Positions 11,272 to 22,136 of a stretch of 64,000 nucleotides of DNA are shown piece by piece. The translations under genes and the position numbers were made by a program. How positions within the stretch are numbered: position 1 is the stretch's first letter; the number at the start of each line of letters is the position of its first letter. Source of the DNA: Adineta vaga (Eukaryota; Rotifera); NCBI GenBank assembly GCA_021613535.1, contig CP075492.1:13082001-13146000 (forward strand), given 5' to 3'. The notes beneath the pieces were generated by a model. The model searched no databases. It saw only the letters and a list, made by a program, of their open reading frames with translations, and was not told the DNA's origin.

Positions 11272-12913
11272 ATGTGTGCTAATCAACAAAAAGTTATAGT
11301 AATTAATGAAGTATCCGATAATCAATATGAAAAATCTAATAATGATATAATTTCCGTTATTGAAGCGGATACGACTCTTGCTCGAAAGATGCATTTGGTA
11401 AACAATGCAATTGATGAAATTGGATTTACATCGTATCAAATGAAGCTTTTCTTTCTTAATGGTTTTGGATATGCTGTTGATTCATTACTTATTCTTCTCA
11501 ATGCTTTAACACAGCCACAAGTCGCTTTACAATATAAACCTGTAGTTAGTAAAGCACAAACAATGTCTGTTGGAGTTGGTCTATTATTTGGAGCATTATT
11601 TTGGGGTCTAGGAGCAGATGTACGTTTTTTGTTCTATTGAAGAAAAAAGCAATTCTCATTTTTCTATGTTGCAGGTCATTGGTCGTAAATATGCTTTCAA
11701 TATTACTTTACTTTGGTGTGCCATATTTGCTACTGTTGCTGGAGCTTCACCTAATTATGTATTCGTATGTGTATTCATGGGATTGATGGCTTTTGGAGGT
11801 GGTGGAAATCTTATTTTAGATACTGCTGTTTATTTAGAATTTCTTCCTGGTAAATATCAATGGTCACTTACATTTATGGCTGCATGGTGGGGTATTGGTC
11901 AAATGGTTGCTGGTCTTGTCGCATGGCCATTTCTAGCGAAGTTTTCTTGTACGAAAGATGAAGTTTGTACAAATGCAAACAATTCTGGATGGCGGTATAC
12001 CTTTTACACACTGGGATCACTCGTTTTCGTTCTTTCAATACTTCGTATGCTAATTATTCGATTGAAAGAATCTCCGAAATGGCTTCTATCACAAAATCGA
12101 GATGAAGAAGTAGTGAGAATCATCAGAGAAATCGCACAATCAGCAGGTAAAGAAAGTCCATTAACACTTGAACAATTACAAGACATTGGACCTGTTATTA
12201 CTGCAAATAGTAGAAAGAAATATGATTTAACCATAATTTACTATCATATCAAAGGTAAATATCAACAAACACTTTGTTCTATTATTATTAGTCTCTCTAA
12301 ATATCATCGTTTAGGACTTTTTCCAAATAGAAAAACGAGTTATTCAACTCTTCTTAATATTGCTTCATGGGCTCTCATTGGCCTTGCCTATCCACTCTAT
12401 AATGTGTTTTTACCTTATTATTTACAATCTCGGGGTGCTAGTATGGGTGATGGTTCAACTTATACGACCTATCGTAATTATGCTATTGTGAATGTTTGTA
12501 GTGTTTTTGGTCCGATCATTGCTGGTGGTCTTGTTGAAGTTCGTTTTCTTGGTCGTCGATATACAATGGTCATTGGAGCTCTTCTAACAATGGTTTTCCT
12601 ATTTTTATACACTATTGTTCGTACACAAGCTCAAAATTTGGCATTCAGTTGTATTATTAGTGTCTGTCTAAATATTTATTATGGAACTTTATATGCTTAT
12701 ACACCCGAAGTACTTCCATCTGAACATCGAGGTACAGGTAATGCAATAACAGTTGCATGTAATCGAGTGATGGGTATTGTTGCAGCAATAGTAGGAACAT
12801 ATGCAGATCTATCATCAAGTATACCTATATATGTATGTGCTGGATCTTTTGGTGCTTTAGCATTGTTTAGTTTTTTGTTTCCATTCGAAACTCGAGGAAA
12901 AACAAGTGCTTAA
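11272..12913 (+). CDS. Fungal-type major facilitator superfamily transporter
   Basis: Two exons (11272-11619, 11675-12913) with a single 55-bp intron give 528 residues with about 12 membrane segments. The MFS loop 2-3 signature is 'GLGADVIGRKYAF' and the loop 8-9 counterpart 'FLGRRYTMVIGALLTM'. Blocks such as 'LPGKYQWSLTFMAAWWGIGQ', 'GWRYTFYTLGSL', 'LKESPKWLLS' and 'NIYYGTLYAYTPEVLPSEHR' are typical of a family of fungal MFS proteins related to sugar/SV2-type carriers. The substrate is unknown. The N-terminal 40 residues are cytosolic and acidic. A near-intronless structure beside intron-dense animal genes, together with fungal-like blocks, suggests horizontal transfer with a later-gained intron. 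That is an inference. Confidence 0.88.
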
Positions 12914-13145
12914 TAAATGAAAGATAAATATTTTCTGTGATGAGGCACTCTGGTATATTGAATTTAATGAACAATATGAATAAATTTCAAAATTAACAAA
13001 ATACTTCTCGATTGATAAAAGCAACGAAGTTCAATCGAGATTAAATAAAAAATAAAAAATAGACAAAAAGAAAAGAAAACACCATTGGACTGATTTCCAA
13101 AACAAATACTTAAAAATATAAACACTTGAAATTTTATCTTGGTTA

Positions 13146-16100
13146 TTAAATATTGTTGTCATCACGTAAAGATACTCCAACATCTGAACTAGAGCTAAAG
13201 AAAAAAAATAATATTCATTATCTTTTTGATTATTACACTATTGTTCATTTTTACCGTTCGTTACCAGTATATCTTCTAAAAAATAATGAACATAAATCAT
13301 CTTCCAAAAGAAAATTCATCATAAGAAATATTTACTTTCGAGGAGGTGGAATTGGTTTTTCTGTTTTCTTCGAAGTATTTTTATATCGACGACATCGATA
13401 TATAATAAAAATCATTCCACCAATCATAGTAAGGAATACTATGCCCAAAACAACACCCAAAATTACCCATTTACTTGGGTATCGACTTTTACGTCGTTTA
13501 TCGGATGAATCCGAACGTGGATCTAGAATAAAATGCATAACAAAAGACATGTATTTTGGTTGAATATTTATCTGACAAAAACGACTACTACAGATACTAC
13601 AACTAGAAAACTCAAATTTTTTATACGAAAATGAAAAGATGCACTTGATCTATATGCCAAATCTCTGTCTGCAAGAAAGAATATATCAATACTAGAAACA
13701 AATCAATGGATTAGAATGAAAAAAAAACTTACCAATACGTGATTTACTGGTTTGTTTAGTTATTTTTTGTTCACCAACACCAGCTTCATTGAGTAAACGA
13801 ACAACTATTAAATAGGTTGTATCAGATTGCAATCCTTGTAATTCAAATTCAGTTGCTGATGGTTCAAGTTGAATCGGTGGACTTGTCTGTTCTACAGCAT
13901 TTGGACCTCGAATCTAAAACTTTTTGCATTAGAACACTAATGTTTCGTATTGAATCAATTTACCTTTGCATAAGATATTTCAATTCGTGAAATGGGTGAT
14001 CCTCCATCAGATTCAACAAGCCATTTAATTGCACAAGAATGATCCGCAAGACAAGACATATCTGACGAAAGAATTTTAAATTGTGGAACTTGTCGATCAA
14101 GTGTTTTCAATTGATAAGGTATTGATAGTGAACCTTCTCCAGCACGAGATTTTGCAACAATTTGTATACGATAAGATGTTGCTGGTTGAAGAGATTCAAG
14201 ACGAAGTATTTGAGGTTCATTAGATACAAATGGATATGTTTGTGTTTTGAAAGAATTTGGGATACCATTTTGTTCATACTTAACAAGATATTCAAGTAGT
14301 GGTAAACCACCTAATTCTAATGGTGGTTGAATATTTAGTTGAATAGAATTCGATCGTGGTTTGACTTCAACAACACGAACTTGTCGAGGTGGTTCTGCTA
14401 AACGAAGATTCATCGAATAACGACCAATACGAGGATTAATTGCACGACATTCAAAATTTAAACCAAAATCTTGTTGAGCAGGATTGTACTACAACATCAT
14501 CAATGAATCAATATGAGATAAATGAATTAAAATACTTACTGTTAATTGTGTTTCGTACAGTGTAGGACCAATTTGTCTCGTTAATATATCGATAACTTGT
14601 GGATCATTATCTTGTACAAGTACATGACCACCTTCAGGATCTCTTGGTGTTCGAATCATTTTAACCCATTGAATAGTTGGTTGCGGATAACTATCAAATT
14701 GACATTTCATAATTGCTAAAAAAAGAATAGAGTATATTTTCTATTAACAAGAAAGAGAGAAGATTGTTTCTACCGCGATAATTTGGAACACTATAAATAA
14801 CAGGAATATCTGCTCCAATAAAGACAGGTCGATCTAAAATTAAGATATGATATAGATGAGATTGATTCGAATTCTTTTTTTGTCGTTACATTCAACAGCA
14901 AGAGTAGCAATGGTTGTACTAATATCAGCAAGATTTTTTGCTACACATGTATAATTGCCATGATGTTCACGACGTACAGGTTCAAAACGTAATTCAACAA
15001 AACGATTTAATGCTAATTGTGTAACATCAATTGAAATACCATTGATTGGCTATTGCATAAGAAAAACAATTCAAATCAGTTTATTGTTTTAATTTTACCT
15101 GTAATGGAGTACCATCGACAAGTACCCATTCTAAACTAAGACTATCTGCTGATCCACGTAAAACACGACATTGAAAAACAACTCGTTGTGGTGGAGTATT
15201 TTCATCAAGATTAACTTTAATTGGTGGTATGGGTGCCAATCGAGGTGGCACTAAAAATATTGTTTTTAATCATATACTATCAAATTCATACTTTTCAACT
15301 TTATTCTTACCTATAACATTCAACATATATTCTGCTCGTTGTCCACGTCGATCATAATCATTAAATGCTTGACATGAATATCGACCATTATCAGTTTCAT
15401 CAACATAATTGATTACTAAAGTATTTCCACGAACAACAAATTTCGATATACCATTTGCACCAATTGGAACATCCTATTCAATCATTCAAAGGAATTATAT
15501 TTCAACAAAATTTTCATCAAATTAACCTGTCCATAAAACCACATGAATTGTGGTGGTGGCATTCCACCTGCTTCACAAACCAATGTTGCTGTTTGTTTTT
15601 CGACAGCACATGGTGCTGCACAAACAATTCTCGGTGGTGTGATACCCTCTATAATATATATTGTTTCTTTTTCTTCCTCAATGATGAATAGTGAAACTTA
15701 CGAGCAATAACAACTTGAATAGGATAATCTTTTGATTCTCCTGTTTCAAGTACATCGGCCTGACACCAAAATACATCATTGTCTGCTAATGTAACACGAA
15801 GAATCTTTAATCCATCATTACTTCGTTCATAATTTGATGAAGTCAAACGAGTTTTATCTCGACCTTTAAACCAAGTGACTTCGGCCGATGGATTCGCTAA
15901 CACTCGACATTTAATAATTATTGCAGAATTTAATTCCGCATATTGAATTGGATCACCAAAAAATGTAATCGGAACTGAAGAAACGAGCAAATATTCAATC
16001 AATCAATCAATAGTAAACAATGATCTAACACAAAGGATTATTCTACCTTTAACATTAATTTGTAAAGTACGTGATAACGGTCGTCCCTCTTGATCAGATC

Positions 16101-16535
16101 CTAAACATTCCCATATTCCTTGATCAGTTCGTGTTAAATTTCTTATACGTAATCGTAATCCATATGTCTGACGTTCGACTGTTACTCTATAGACAAAATA
16201 ATTAGAATTTTCAATCTTGAACACATTATTTATTTACCTTGCAGTATCATCTTCTGCAATATCAATTTGTAATGGAGATCTCCAAGTGGCTATGAAAGAA
16301 TAATATCAAATTTCGATTGAATATAAACAATAATACTGACCAACTCGAGTGTTTGGTTGTCCTGTACATGAAGCAACAAAGGATTTAAATTGATCACGTA
16401 AGACAATCGATTCCGATGGTTTAATAACCAATTGACCAAATGAAAGATTGATTAACGAAATAACTAAAAAGCAATGTTGAATTCGATAAGACGAAAAGAG
16501 AAGATTAACTTACGTAAGATAATTGAAATGAACAT
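13146..16535 (-). CDS. NCAM/Fasciclin-2-like cell adhesion receptor (five Ig, two FnIII, TM)
   Basis: The first exon (16514-16535) and the next encode a signal peptide (MFISIILLISLINLSFGQ). Five Ig-like domains follow, with Cys/Trp pairs such as 'ASCTGQPN', 'IIIKCRVLANPSAEVTWF' and 'YTCVAKNLADIS'. Two fibronectin-III domains come next (13750-14400), then one membrane helix (WVILGVVLGIVFLTMIGGMIF) and a short basic tail. Five Ig plus two FnIII is the NCAM/Fasciclin-2 layout, which mediates homophilic adhesion in the nervous system. The tail has a frame that stops after 'PPPRK', but GTAAAT overlaps that stop. A strong acceptor at 13195 leads in frame to 'NSSSDVGVSLRDDNNI' and a stop at 13146, so I place the end there. 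A 42-nt in-frame cassette (13627-13668) may add a juxtamembrane segment. Confidence 0.85.
13627..13668 (-). other. Possible 42-nt cassette exon of the adhesion receptor
   Basis: It is preceded by TTGCAG and followed by GTATAA on the minus strand. It is open in the required phase 1 and would add 14 residues between the second FnIII domain and the membrane helix. Skipping it also keeps the frame. Confidence 0.35.
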
Positions 16536-18491
16536 TTGTTTTTCGTTTTTTTTTAAAAATCGTATCTGACAATTATCAAACGTGCCTAAAATTATACGTA
16601 TGTAAATCATCAAGGTTTACGAGATGATCATGAGATTCATATTCAATTATTGTTAGTCAGAAACTTCATAAGAGCAAAAGAAAAGTTCAAGGAAACATGT
16701 TACTTATCTATATCAGAAAAGTACATTTAAATATTCTTTTTTTTTTGTTAGAACGAGAGATTCCTTTCAACAGTTATGTAATGGACAACATCTGAGGCGT
16801 GATTTTACAAGAAACCTAAATGTACTCATCTGTAAGAGTACTCATCTGTTATATGTATTCTCAATGCCTAAGAACAATTATTGGAATGGTTGATTAATAA
16901 CTTAATGGATAGTATGTTCTACATGAAGTGGATTCTTTACAAAGAAGTGAGTCTGAAAAGTTGAATGGAATAATTGTTGGACAGATGCTTTACTTTCTCA
17001 TCATCCACGTACCTTTAAGTTTTTTAATCGATTAATAAATTCTATTTATGAAGAACTCAATCTCTTCTCCTTCGTCTTCATCTTCATCCGTGAATCGTGT
17101 TTATTCAACAAATACATGTCCGTCGATCGTTCTCTATCTTTCTCTATCACCGAGCCAGGTCAACAAACGCGTGTACACAACATCATTAAAACTCTGATTT
17201 GTATTTAATTTTACACATATTAGATCGCTAAGCTATACAACATTCGAACGAAAAGAATTGAAGTAATGTTTATATATCTCCTATATTGCATTTCTTCTCG
17301 AAATAAATATGCTGGTCAACATTTGTTTTTACTTACTATGATAGAAATGATGTCGTTAGTCTCTCTTTCGTTGTTGTTATTTTATGCATATGACCTCGGC
17401 TTCGACACTCGTAAAATTCAATCTTTCTTTCTTCCTTTCTGTCTCCTTTTTTCTTCTTCTTTCTTTCCTTCGTTCTTCTGTCAATATAAGTATACACTTC
17501 TACTCATTTTTTCTCTTACCTTCATCGAACAACGATAACATACATGATGAATAAAGAAAGAAAAAAAAAGGAAAGAAAGAAAGAAAGAAAGAAACGAATA
17601 TCAATCAATGAGAGTTTTCAAAATGATACAGAAAGGCTGTTAATAACGAAATAGTATTCTGAAACTACTAACTGCCCAAATTGTTGTTAGACCACCTCAG
17701 TTTAAAAAATGATTTCTCATACAATAATTGTCAAATTCTTGTGCGATGACAGATTTCTTTTGAGTGATAAAGAATTCGATCCACATCTGTTCAACAAGGT
17801 TATTATCAAGAAAACGGTTAAAATGAAATGTTCACTGCTTAGTCATCAACACTCATAGGTTTCAAATTTTCATGCTTCTTGACTAGTTGAATAATAAACC
17901 ATCGAGTTCAAATTGAAGATCATTTGCATGACCAGAATTGAATAATCAACAGAAGATTGCATAGAAAAAAAGACATTTTGTATATTCAAACAATGTATAG
18001 CATGCCTTTATATACTTGATAAAAGTGTCCACAATACAATGTCATTTCAATTAATTAATCTCTTTTTTTTATGAACACAGCAATTGGGACTATAATCAAT
18101 TTTTTTGTATTTTTTGTTTTGAAGAAGACATATATCTCAGATACAATGAAAACGCCATTTCTTCAAGTTTAGACCGCACCTTTCTTGTTAAAACAAATTG
18201 GGATAATTAAAATACGTCAATAACTAAGATTTGTTTGAAAAATGATCTCTAATATAATATATCTCGATGAAATAAGAAATCTTATATTGGTATAGAAGAT
18301 ATTGAAGATAAAGTTAGGTTCAAAGAAATATGCTATGCTCAAAAAGAAAAAAATTCGGAAATGAGAAGATTCGTTTGAAGTTTTCGAGTATGTGTAATAC
18401 ATGATATAATGTATGATTTTTTTAAGCCATATATCAATGATTTGTTGGTTTTGGATACTTCTCAGTTTTTGCGTAACAATGATGCGTATTC
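16536..18491. other. Gene-poor intergenic region
   Basis: Apart from a polypyrimidine/polypurine inverted pair (17422-17594) I see nothing supported here. Open frames are short and low-complexity (for example the Ser/Phe/Leu-rich translation around 17266-17538 is simple sequence). Confidence 0.55.
17422..17594. repeat. Polypyrimidine tract and facing polypurine (GAAA)n tract
   Basis: About 57 bases of almost pure C/T (17422-17478) are followed about 75 bases later by an almost pure A/G run ending in six GAAA units (17551-17594). The two are approximately reverse complementary and could pair as a hairpin or form triplex DNA. Confidence 0.6.
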
Positions 18492-18779
18492 ATGGAACAT
18501 TCAGCATTGGATCCACAGTCACGTCGAGTTCTACAAGTACATGCTCCTGATCTCCACTATTTTCCACAGTCATCCACACCTTTGTCATATCAGCAATACC
18601 TAGAACAACATTCTCCTAAAGGGCATCCTTTTGTAGCACATGTACCATTCCTACGTTTACCAGTGAGAATACGCTTGTTGAATAATAACTATAAACTAGA
18701 GGAGAAAGCATGTCCATTTGTACATAATAAATGCAATGCTTATTATCTTGAATATTACAAAACGGAAATCAATATCTAA
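18492..18779 (+). other. Unassigned open frame, possible gene remnant
   Basis: A 95-codon frame starts at ATG 18492. Its first 56 codons have a composition like real protein (MEHSALDPQSRRVLQVHAP…, with His, Pro and Gln), and then a GTGAGA donor-like site follows at about 18659. No downstream exon is evident, and upstream stops close the frame. It may be an orphan exon of a decayed gene or chance. I do not recognise it. Confidence 0.25.
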
Positions 18780-19538
18780 CTGAGTGGAAAAAAATTCATT
18801 TCTATACTATATGTATTTGAGAGAAGTATCTAGACGGATCAATCGAGTAAGCAATCTTCTCATCAAAACGAGAGAGAGAGTAATTTATTAAGTAATTGTG
18901 TATGTGCTAAAAATAAGAATTAATTTTGGAGATGATTGACTAATTATATATACAAGTTCGTCATTGATTTAAATCATAATTATTACATTCATTTGACACT
19001 TTCACAATATAAAAAAAACAACGGACAATATTGACCATTTGTACATTCAATTAAAATACGGGAGAATAATAATGATGTCAGATCATTTTGTTACATCTAT
19101 GAGGTAAGGTATACTCATCGCAATACTATTCTATTGGAAAGATGATGATGATGATGAAAAGCCCCCATTATTAACTCTGTATCTATCATAGTGAAGAGAT
19201 CTGAATACTTATTAAACCGAAACAGATCCGAAACATTGGAAAACATGTTCTGATCAACAATTGTAAAAGTTAACAGTGCCAACTAAAATCCAATAGGATA
19301 TATTCCTTATAACAAACAACTGATCTATATTTCTCTCGGCAAAATGTGTCTGTGTACGAAAAGAACATCTTCACAATATCTGTATATAGGCACATTCATA
19401 TCTTGAATTGTATGAGAAATAAATATACGAAAAGAACAAAATTTTCTTTCTATAAAAATATAAAGCCCTAGTTAAATATCAATAAAAAAACCGATCAAAT
19501 CAAAGTTCGAAAAAAGTCAGCTGGAATATGTAAAACGA
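18780..19538. other. Intergenic, 3' flank of the multicopper oxidase
   Basis: AT-rich with short simple repeats (for example a GATGATGATGATGA run near 19141). I see no gene. Confidence 0.5.
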
Positions 19539-21485
19539 TTATATCCTCAAAGTGCCCATTACAAGAAAGATAAACATGAATATCACTGGTTCGACTATTG
19601 TCGAAGATGAAATAAGGAGTGGAGATATCTTGTGAGACATTTGCGTTCGTCTTCCACATAAGGTAAACATTTCAGGTGGTGATTGAATTAATCCTTCATA
19701 ACGTCCATTTCGTTCTACAGAAAAAACAAGAGCCATACCTGGCCAGATATGCCATTCCATATGACAATGTAAAAACCATGGACCTGGATTCGTTGCAGTA
19801 AATCGAAAAACAATATAACTTTCACGTGGAATATTAAATGAATCACCCATACTAAGAACGGGTGGTGTTGAATTCAATGCTGGTAAAATACTAGCATAAT
19901 CAAATTTATGAATATCTCGTCTTGTTCGATTACATGTTGCTGGTTGTAAACTTGGTATTTTTCCAGCCGCAATAAAATCAACTGAATAACCATGTAAATG
20001 CCATGGATGTAATTGAGGATCATAATTAATCATTAAAATTTCATAAGTTTGACCGTATTCCAAATGTTGAATATGAGTCGCATGCCTATTGTTGACACGA
20101 CCAGATCGTTCATCAGCTATGCAATTTTGAAATGTACCATCGAGAAAATTAGCATGAAGTATGGGTTCTTTTGGAGGTTCGAAAGTGATACCGTTGACAG
20201 TCCATTCTTCTAAAGCATCAACGTACGAACGATTATCCCAATGAACTTCGAACTCGAGTTTAATACGACGAATAGCAACAGGTGCAAAACGAGATTTAAC
20301 TGGTTTTAAAAACTTATATTCAAAAAATGAATCATCAGCATCAACAATTGGTTCTTCTATCGATTGAATTGCACGACTATGAATAGAAATATTTGAATAG
20401 GTTAGTAATGCCCATGTCCACATCATTGGCGTCTGTCCAGTCATATTTTTCGTTGGTAAATAACTATTTCGACTAGCAACAAAGATTGTATATTTTAATC
20501 TCGCATCTTGACTACAATTTACAATTAAATCAAGTCTTTGCCCAATAGCAATATGTACATGTGGCACAGTTATAGGTAGAATTTCAATACTATCTCGAGC
20601 AACAATCGTAAAATTATGTTCATCAATCCAGAATCGAAATGGAATACCACTAGCAGCATTGATTAATCGAAGACGAACTAATTTACCGGATGGACATAGA
20701 AATTCATCGATTGGATGTGCATCAGGATTACAATCACCAAGAAAAGGTGCACGTAATGGTACACATTGACTTGGATGTCGACGACCACAAGTATCACGCC
20801 AAGTATTAGCTTCCGTACAATTCGATATTCGACAATCGAAACGACCATGACCATTAATCAAGAAAGAAGTAGGTGGCCATGGATAAATCGGTGCACTACC
20901 ACGATATGCATCATATGGTCCTTGATATGCAGTCATTAGGTCAGGCCATGTCTCATGGTACCATTCTTGTAACATAATCACATAATCATGCGAACCATAA
21001 TCATATTGCTGTTCAATACTATCATGATCAAGTATGATAGGACCAATTAACCCATCAGCATATTGTTGTGCATTATGTGAATGATACCAAAACGTTCCTG
21101 TTTGCGTTATATTAAATTCATAAATAAAGCTTTCATGTGGATGGATGGGACATTGAGTAATATGTACAGTTCCATCAGCCCATGGATTATTTAACATGTG
21201 AAGACCGTGAAAATGAATAGCTGTTGACTGATCACGTAGCATATTAGTCACATGAATACGAAGTCGATCGCCGAGTTTAGCCCGAATGAGAGGACCAGGA
21301 AATGGCCGATCAATATTCCACGAGGAATTGGCATGATGCATAATAATAACAGGTCGTGGATATCCATCTGGATTTGCTGGAATACTACGAATGATGAAAT
21401 CATATTCAACAAGTGCACATTGAATCAAAGAATTCCGACAACAAAGGTAAAAGAGTAAAATGAACTGAATGGAAATATGATACAT
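19539..21485 (-). CDS. Secreted laccase-type multicopper oxidase, intronless
   Basis: A single 648-codon exon. The N-terminal 25 residues form a signal peptide (SIQFILLFYLCC core). All four copper-binding motifs are intact: 'AIHFHGLH', 'FWYHSHNAQQYADG', 'HPWHLHGYSVDF' and 'WFLHCHMEWHIWPGMA'. The last supplies the T1 Cys and an axial Met. The enzyme should oxidise phenolic or metal substrates while reducing oxygen to water outside the cell. A C-terminal 'LLISSSTIVEPVIFMFIFLVMGTLRI'-like stretch (small residues, then a hydrophobic end) suggests a GPI anchor. Many potential N-glycosylation sites are visible. The lack of introns in a 1.9-kb gene contrasts with its neighbours and could reflect retroposition or transfer. 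A TATA-like box lies about 60 bases upstream. Confidence 0.93.
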   Translation of the reverse strand: MYHISIQFILLFYLCCRNSLIQCALVEYDFIIRSIPANPDGYPRPVIIMHHANSSWNIDRPFPGPLIRAKLGDRLRIHVTNMLRDQSTAIHFHGLHMLNNPWADGTVHITQCPIHPHESFIYEFNITQTGTFWYHSHNAQQYADGLIGPIILDHDSIEQQYDYGSHDYVIMLQEWYHETWPDLMTAYQGPYDAYRGSAPIYPWPPTSFLINGHGRFDCRISNCTEANTWRDTCGRRHPSQCVPLRAPFLGDCNPDAHPIDEFLCPSGKLVRLRLINAASGIPFRFWIDEHNFTIVARDSIEILPITVPHVHIAIGQRLDLIVNCSQDARLKYTIFVASRNSYLPTKNMTGQTPMMWTWALLTYSNISIHSRAIQSIEEPIVDADDSFFEYKFLKPVKSRFAPVAIRRIKLEFEVHWDNRSYVDALEEWTVNGITFEPPKEPILHANFLDGTFQNCIADERSGRVNNRHATHIQHLEYGQTYEILMINYDPQLHPWHLHGYSVDFIAAGKIPSLQPATCNRTRRDIHKFDYASILPALNSTPPVLSMGDSFNIPRESYIVFRFTATNPGPWFLHCHMEWHIWPGMALVFSVERNGRYEGLIQSPPEMFTLCGRRTQMSHKISPLLISSSTIVEPVIFMFIFLVMGTLRI

Positions 21486-21543
21486 AACGATAAGATATCT
21501 AACAGGAAATTGAATAAGTAGTCAGTTAACTTGATCATTTATT

Positions 21544-21552
21544 CTTTTATAG
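21544..21552 (-). promoter_or_regulatory. TATA-box candidate for the multicopper oxidase
   Basis: The minus strand reads CTATAAAAG about 60 bases upstream of the ATG at 21485. Confidence 0.45.
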
Positions 21553-22136
21553 TCTGATATATGCCTGCGTATATGCCATTGAGAAAAAGGGCGTCGTTTA
21601 ATCCTATTATCCTTATTAATCATCAATGAAGGATTAAAATACCATTAAAGTACAAAACATAAGCAGATCGAAAGTATATTTATTATGAAAGTTGTTGTAT
21701 ATACAGGATTTTTCCTCGTTAGAAAATCAATAAATAGAAGTATTTGATATATTTCATTTTCCTTGGTTTCTAGGTTATGTTTTATTAAAGACATAAGAAA
21801 AGTTTTGAATTACAGAAGTGTTATAATACAAATTACTCATGAGTAAGAATGACTCATTATCAAAACTCTATCGTCATTGTCGATTATACGAGTAGAAAAA
21901 AACAGAACGAACAAATTTGTATTGTGAATAAAAGAAAATCTGACATCTATAAACAACGTAAGAGAAAAACGTGCATTTTTTTCTGCTTTTACATCCAGAT
22001 AAGCATATTTAGTGTACATGCTGTATTCTATTTCTACTTTGCTTTTTTTATGAAAATGGCTCGTTAATGATGTAACTCACTCGATACTTTTAGATTAAGA
22101 AGAAAACAGTCATTTATTTTCTGCCGATCATAAACT
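21553..22136. other. Intergenic between divergent genes
   Basis: Upstream region of the multicopper oxidase (-) and the F-box/GRDP gene (+). No coding or RNA signal is seen. Confidence 0.5.

Noticed and set aside
13332-13350. Stop after 'PPPRK' as the end of the NCAM-like receptor
   Set aside because: The stop overlaps a GTAAAT donor, and a strong acceptor downstream continues in frame to another stop. It is kept only as a possible intron-retention form.
17266-17538. 90-codon plus-strand frame
   Set aside because: Mostly the translation of a CT-rich simple tract, with no domain and no splice partners.
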